Shown: piece after piece, positions 54,801-60,800 of the stretch
Position numbering within the stretch: the stretch's first letter is position 1
How the letters are laid out: each line of letters starts with the position of its first letter
Origin: Pogonophryne albipinna
Taxonomy: Eukaryota; Chordata; Actinopteri; Perciformes; Artedidraconidae
Direction: 5' to 3'
NCBI GenBank assembly: GCA_028583405.1
Contig: CM053256.1
Span: 800,424-864,423, forward strand
DNA length: 64,000 nucleotides
The notes under the pieces: model-generated
Told to the model about the DNA's origin: nothing
Databases searched by the model: none
Seen by the model: only the letters and a program-made list of their open reading frames with translations
Made by a program: the position numbers and the translations under genes

Positions 54801-57800
54801 TTCTGACCTCCTGCTAAATGATGAACCATCCAGATCTCTCAGGTCTTCAGGTCAGCTTTCTGTCCCCAGAGTCTGAACTAAACATGGAGAAGTTCAGTTA
54901 TTATGCTCCAAATATCTGGAACAAACTCCCAGAAACCTGCAGGTCCGCTGCAACTCTGACACTTTTAAATCCAGACTAAAGACTTTTCTTTTTGCCGCTG
55001 CTTTTAATTGAACTATTCACTTCTTAAACTGCACTGTAACTTTTATTCATGTTTTTTTTTTTTAATGTTTATTTTATTATCTTTGCTTTTTAATGACCGT
55101 TTTTAAATGCCATGTCTTTCATTTTTGTAAAGCACTTTGAATTTCCTTATGTTGAAAGGTGCTATATAATCAGGGGTGCACATAACTTTTTTGCCCTGGT
55201 TCTCAAAGGAGCACCTGGAGATGTTGCTTGGTGCTCATCCTTAAAATGAAATAAACTGTAACTTTTGAGGGGGTCTTGACTTTATTTGCCAGACACACGG
55301 CACTAAACACACATGCAGAGGTGAACACAGAACACACATGCAGAGGTGAACACAAGACAACATTAGCACGACCAGTAATCCTACAAGCTGTCATCACTAC
55401 CCTCTTCTCTGTCAGACATGGTAGCTGATGATGTCGGCCTACTTCTTTCTCTCTGGTTGAGTCTGCGATTAGCTGCTTGCATCCACAAGTCAACAGCTGG
55501 GTTTGGGTCGAAAGTCTCTGTTATCATCTTAGACAAGTGGATGTAATCAAATAAGTATGTGAACATAACCAATAACCTACCATAGCCAATAACAAATTAA
55601 TGTAACTTATTTTATTTTTGTTGTTCATATCTTATTTTACCTTAACATTTATTTATTTATGCATTTTTTTTTTATCTTTCCAGTTTTAAAGGATATTTTT
55701 GGTTTACTGTCCTATAGTATACATTGGAATGATTTGAAACCTGTTTATCCCAATAATTATAAAGGAGTGCCTTGAAAATATGTGTTTACATAAATGGTGA
55801 TCAAAACGTTTGAGACCCACTGAGATAACTGAGATAGTGAACTATCTAAACACTCAGAGTCCTTTACCTCACTGAGCTGTAGTATCAGCCTCTCAGTCTG
55901 ACTGGAGAGGACTCTCCCTCCACATCATTGTAGACACATCTTCTTCTTATATCCGTTAGAGCAGCTAGCAACAGATTCTAATAACAACACCGGGCGGTGC
56001 ACCCTCGCTCCCACGCTCACTCGCACTTTGGCTGTGAGCTGCGGGCGGCAGATAAGCCAACATCCCCCATTTTCATCACTGACAGCGCCCATTGTACAGG
56101 GCAAATGAAAAGTGTAACCGGGGTGAAAAGGGTGTTACATTTACTTAATTATGAATATTGTTACATCAAGGCCGAAAATTAGGATGAGCGCCAACGGTCA
56201 AAAATGTTTTGTTTCTCTCCCAGAACTGCCAGCGCAGCACCTCCACAGATCTGGCGCCCTAGGCGAACATCTATAACGCCAGTGCTACGGGCCGACCCTG
56301 AGTTCATATGCAACTCGCAAATATCTTTCTCTCTCTCTCTCCTCTCTTCTCTCTTCTCTCTTTTCTCTTCTCCCTTCTCTCTCTTCTCTCTCTCCCTCTC
56401 TCTCTCAATGTTGGTACGCAAATGCGCCTTTTTTCAAATGACCCGGTGCTCTTTTTTTGGCGGAGGTGCGCATGCGCACCTGCGCACCAGTTATGTGCAG
56501 CCCTGTATATAAATAAACTTGCCTTGCCACAGTAGCCACTTGTAGTTTGAAGACGGACCAGCTGACTTAAACCTGACTCTGTTCCATTTCAGACAAGCAG
56601 CCAGCGACTTGTCTTCACTGTTCAAATCAGTTTGTGAACCAGTCCGTTCTGGAAATCCACATGCAGCGCTGCCCCTCCACAGAGGATGACAAGAACGCGG
56701 GGCGTGGACGAGGCCAGGGCCGAGGACGATGCACCGGACAGGTAGGGAACACTAAAAATAAATGTTCCTTTGCTTTACAGTGATGCAAATTAGTCGCTTT
56801 TCGGCACCTCCCGCTTTTTTAACGCTGATTTGGGTGACTTGTGTAATTCGTGGAGAACCGAAGAGTTTTCGTTGGGGGGGGGAATCTTGTCTGAAAGGAG
56901 TGTGTAGACTAGAGTGCTGACGGAACGCCCCCCCAGCTCTTCAAATATTGCAGTACCCATAAGGAGCCGTACACATACCGCAGTGTTTGCGTGGCTGTGT
57001 CTTTAGTTGTAAGCACAGTGGCGATCTGTTGTTATTAGCATCTGGTTAGCTAGCTATGCTAACGAATTTAAAGAGCTTTTCTACAACCAGGTGGAAGAGA
57101 GCTCTCTCCTGAGAGGCTCAAATAACTTCAGCTCAGTGAGGTTAAGGCACACCTTGATATGATCATTATAGTTATTAATGAGACATTAGAGACTAAATGA
57201 AAAACAGGTATAAAATACTATATGACAGTAACAAAAAAGTTGTTAAAAATAACAAGAATAGAGTTTAAAAGGGGAGTGATTTGTAAAATATCCCAAAAAA
57301 AAAATCTGCCTACAGGTCTGTTTCATATGGGTGTTGAGAGATGTATCCATAGATCTCTTCATGTTGCTCTCAAAGTGCACCAGATTGATGCTTTTAACTT
57401 CAATATTTAAAAAAAAAATCTTCCCGGGGGAGCATGCCCCCGGACCCCCCTAGAGGGGATTAGGTCCCCCCACTTAAATCATGTTCACATGGATAGGAAA
57501 CTGAATACATTTGCACACATCTTGTGTCCATATCTTTCTGTTTTGGTGGTCACGCCACACCGTGCACGTGCATGCATGCAGATATCACGGTACGATATCT
57601 GGATTAAGAGGTTGCTTTTTCTTTGCACAGCATGAAAGAAAGGCGAAATGAATGGGCTGTGATTTTAGTTTTTTTAAGCAGAGGTTGAGTTCAATAATTT
57701 GTACGACCCTCGGCGGATGTTGTAAAAATTTAAAGGAAAAAGGTTCCCCACCCCTGCTGTAAATAATAATAAAAACCCTTGATTTATAACTTAACATCTC

Positions 57801-60800
57801 TGTCTCCTATTGATCTGAGTATATTGTAAAGAATAGCAGTTAATTGAAGCATTACAGCACAGGCCTTTGTCAGACGGTATATTACGCTGTTTTTTTTCTG
57901 CTTCGAATAGTTCTCTCTTTTTTCACCATACCTGTGTTTGCATCGCTGGCTTTAAGGTTGCTCTTTTGTACATGAAGATTTCAACCCTTTTACTGCATTT
58001 CAAGTTTCATTCATTGATCCAAGATTTAAAAGCTTTATTGTCATATGCACAATGCAAGTGCAAGTAAAATGCAAAAATACGTACTATATACAGTACATGT
58101 AAGATAAAATAAAAAGCTAATATATATCTAAATAATGTAAAGTGTAATAAAATACTGCATACATAAATATTTAGAATTTTTAAAAAAGAAATCTGGCAGG
58201 AGATACCTTTTTTTTCCTCATTCGTTTGTTGAGAGTAATGAGCCTGATTGCACTTGAAATGTTCTGTATTCACTTCATACAAATGTTTATCGTTAAAAAT
58301 GATGAATTATAGTTTATCTAGAGCAGGGGTGTCAAACTCAAGGCCCGGGGGCCAAATCCGGCCCGCGACTTCATTTCATGTGGCCCGCAAGAGCTCTGAA
58401 AGAATGTAATATGTTTATTATACGGTTACATGCCGATTTACAGATGCACGATGTCCATAAACTACATGTCCCACAATGCATCTTAAATTTGCCTTTTTTC
58501 TCAGAATTTGCCTTTTTTTTCTTCAAAATATACCTTTTTCTTAGAATTTGACTTTTTCTTAGAATTTGACTTTTTCTTAGAATTTGACTTTTTGGCTTTT
58601 CTTTTTAAATAATTTTGTGACATTCTCACTGAAGAGACTTGCACTTATTTGCCCTGGACTTCTGCTTTCAGACGTAGTTAATTATGAAGTTTTTACCCTA
58701 TCCGATAATAATCCAATGCAGAGGCAATAATGTAATATAATACGTTATTTTATATATATTAAATATGTATATATGTATGTTTATATAGTCTTAAAGTTAC
58801 AATCGGCCCGTGATGAAATTTAGTTTGACACCCCTGATCTAGAGGATGTATGATGCAGGTTTTGACTTCTCCACTCTAAAGATATTCATAGCGTAAGAGA
58901 TTGTACTTGTTTCATCCTTGTTAGAAACATATCTGTCACTTATGATTTAGCAGAGCCCATTATGGCATTTTGCCAATCCAGACGGGAAGGAAGTGGGGTT
59001 AGCGAGAGGGGGACAAACTGTGACATTGTGGTTACGCATCAGTCAGACGATGAAGACGCCGACCTTTTCTCTTTTCATTAATTGCCCGGCTCTTTGTCCT
59101 TTCTCCATCTCCTTATTTCACGTTTGTATCTCTTTTTCTCTTCTCCTTCAGGTTGAGTGTGACCTATGTGGCCACCGCTGCATGACTCAGGAGGGCCTCG
59201 ACCTCCATCGGTTATCCCACACGGGCCAGACGCCTCTCAGATGCCCGGTGAGGCCTTGTCGCCGCAGATTCACCTCCGACAGCACCCTGGAGGAGCACGT
59301 GCTGGCGCATTTCCAGGGAACGCTCGGCAAGTCCAAAAGCCGACCCCGCTACCGCTGTCAGATTTGTCTCAAGGATTTTGCATACAATTCCACCTTCAAT
59401 GTTCACATGAGGACACATACTGATGAGAGGCCCTTTGAGGTAAGAAGAGTGGCTGTGTGTGTATTCCTGTCAGCCCTGTGAATCATATTTTGTCCTTTTT
59501 TTAAACCCTGCATTCAAACTATTTAATGCCTGTATTTCAAATTGACACCCAGCACTGCCTCACCCCCCATGGACACACTCGTTCATATCTGTGGCCGTTT
59601 CTCCCGCACTGGACCATGGCCATTTGTGCAGTGTGTGTCCTGCGGGTGTTTCCTCCCTCCCGTGTACCTGTGATTAATGACGGGCTGAGTTAGGGCCTGT
59701 CAGCTCCCCTCTGCCTGTTACTATTCTGGGACTCTCTTCCCCTCTCCCTCAGTTGCTCTGGTGACGAAGCAGGACATCAACTATAGACCCACCCAAACCC
59801 ATCAGAGAACTGAGACTGTAGAAATTGATTTAACATTGGTGGCTTTGCTTTGAGCCATTTCTATCTGGCATGATAAGGATCGAGGTTCAAGGAGCATCGG
59901 TCCTCAAACACACTGTTATGGGGATGAATTTGAATTCAAATCAAATTTACTGTACGTTTCTGAAGGAACACCAATATTTACTGAGTATATAAAGATCAGA
60001 CTCAACGGCAAAGGTGATTTTATTAGAGTATATCTCACAGAGATATTGAAACAACAGGGATTACTGATTCAATCTGAGTGTCTCCAGTGGGGAAAAAAGC
60101 AGAGCACACAAAGTCATTCCTTTGTAAGGCTTCAGATTTAATCAAGTATCTGTTTGTAGTTCATTGTCTGCGCTCAGGTGTTGGCAAGCAGAGAGACAAT
60201 CTTTTCTTTGTGATGTCGACTGTGTAGCTGATCATTCTGTCCCTTGAGACCGGCCCATACAACAAGATTGTTCACATTTGACCAGATGTTGAAAGTATGC
60301 GAGAGCCAGCACGTTACAACATGTCATGATAACTTCTGGCTGTCCTCGGGGTCCCACAAACACACAACAGGATCGTAAATTAACAACATGTTTCATTTTT
60401 GCGACCGGGTGGACTCCCAAGCAGATGGGGGGGGGGGTGTAAAAAACACAATTAACATTCACTGCATCAGATGAAAATCTGGCAAGATAATCTTTAGAAG
60501 CATTAAAAAGTGAGGGCTTTGCTCATCGTGTCAGAAGGAGGGAATCGGGCCAAAACTCTGCCTTATTCTCGTGTAATGTGTATCGTCACAATCATTTAGT
60601 TGTTTAACTGAATATTAACCTTCACATTTTCTCATAATCAATTGATTTATGAATTTTTTTAGGCAAAATCTAAACGCATGCCTGTTTTCTACGAGAGTAA
60701 ACTGAATATATTTGGGCTTTGGGATGTTTGGAGGACAAAAGAGGATGTTGAGGACAGATCACCTTGACTCTAACGCACATTTAAAAAAATAATTTCTGAT

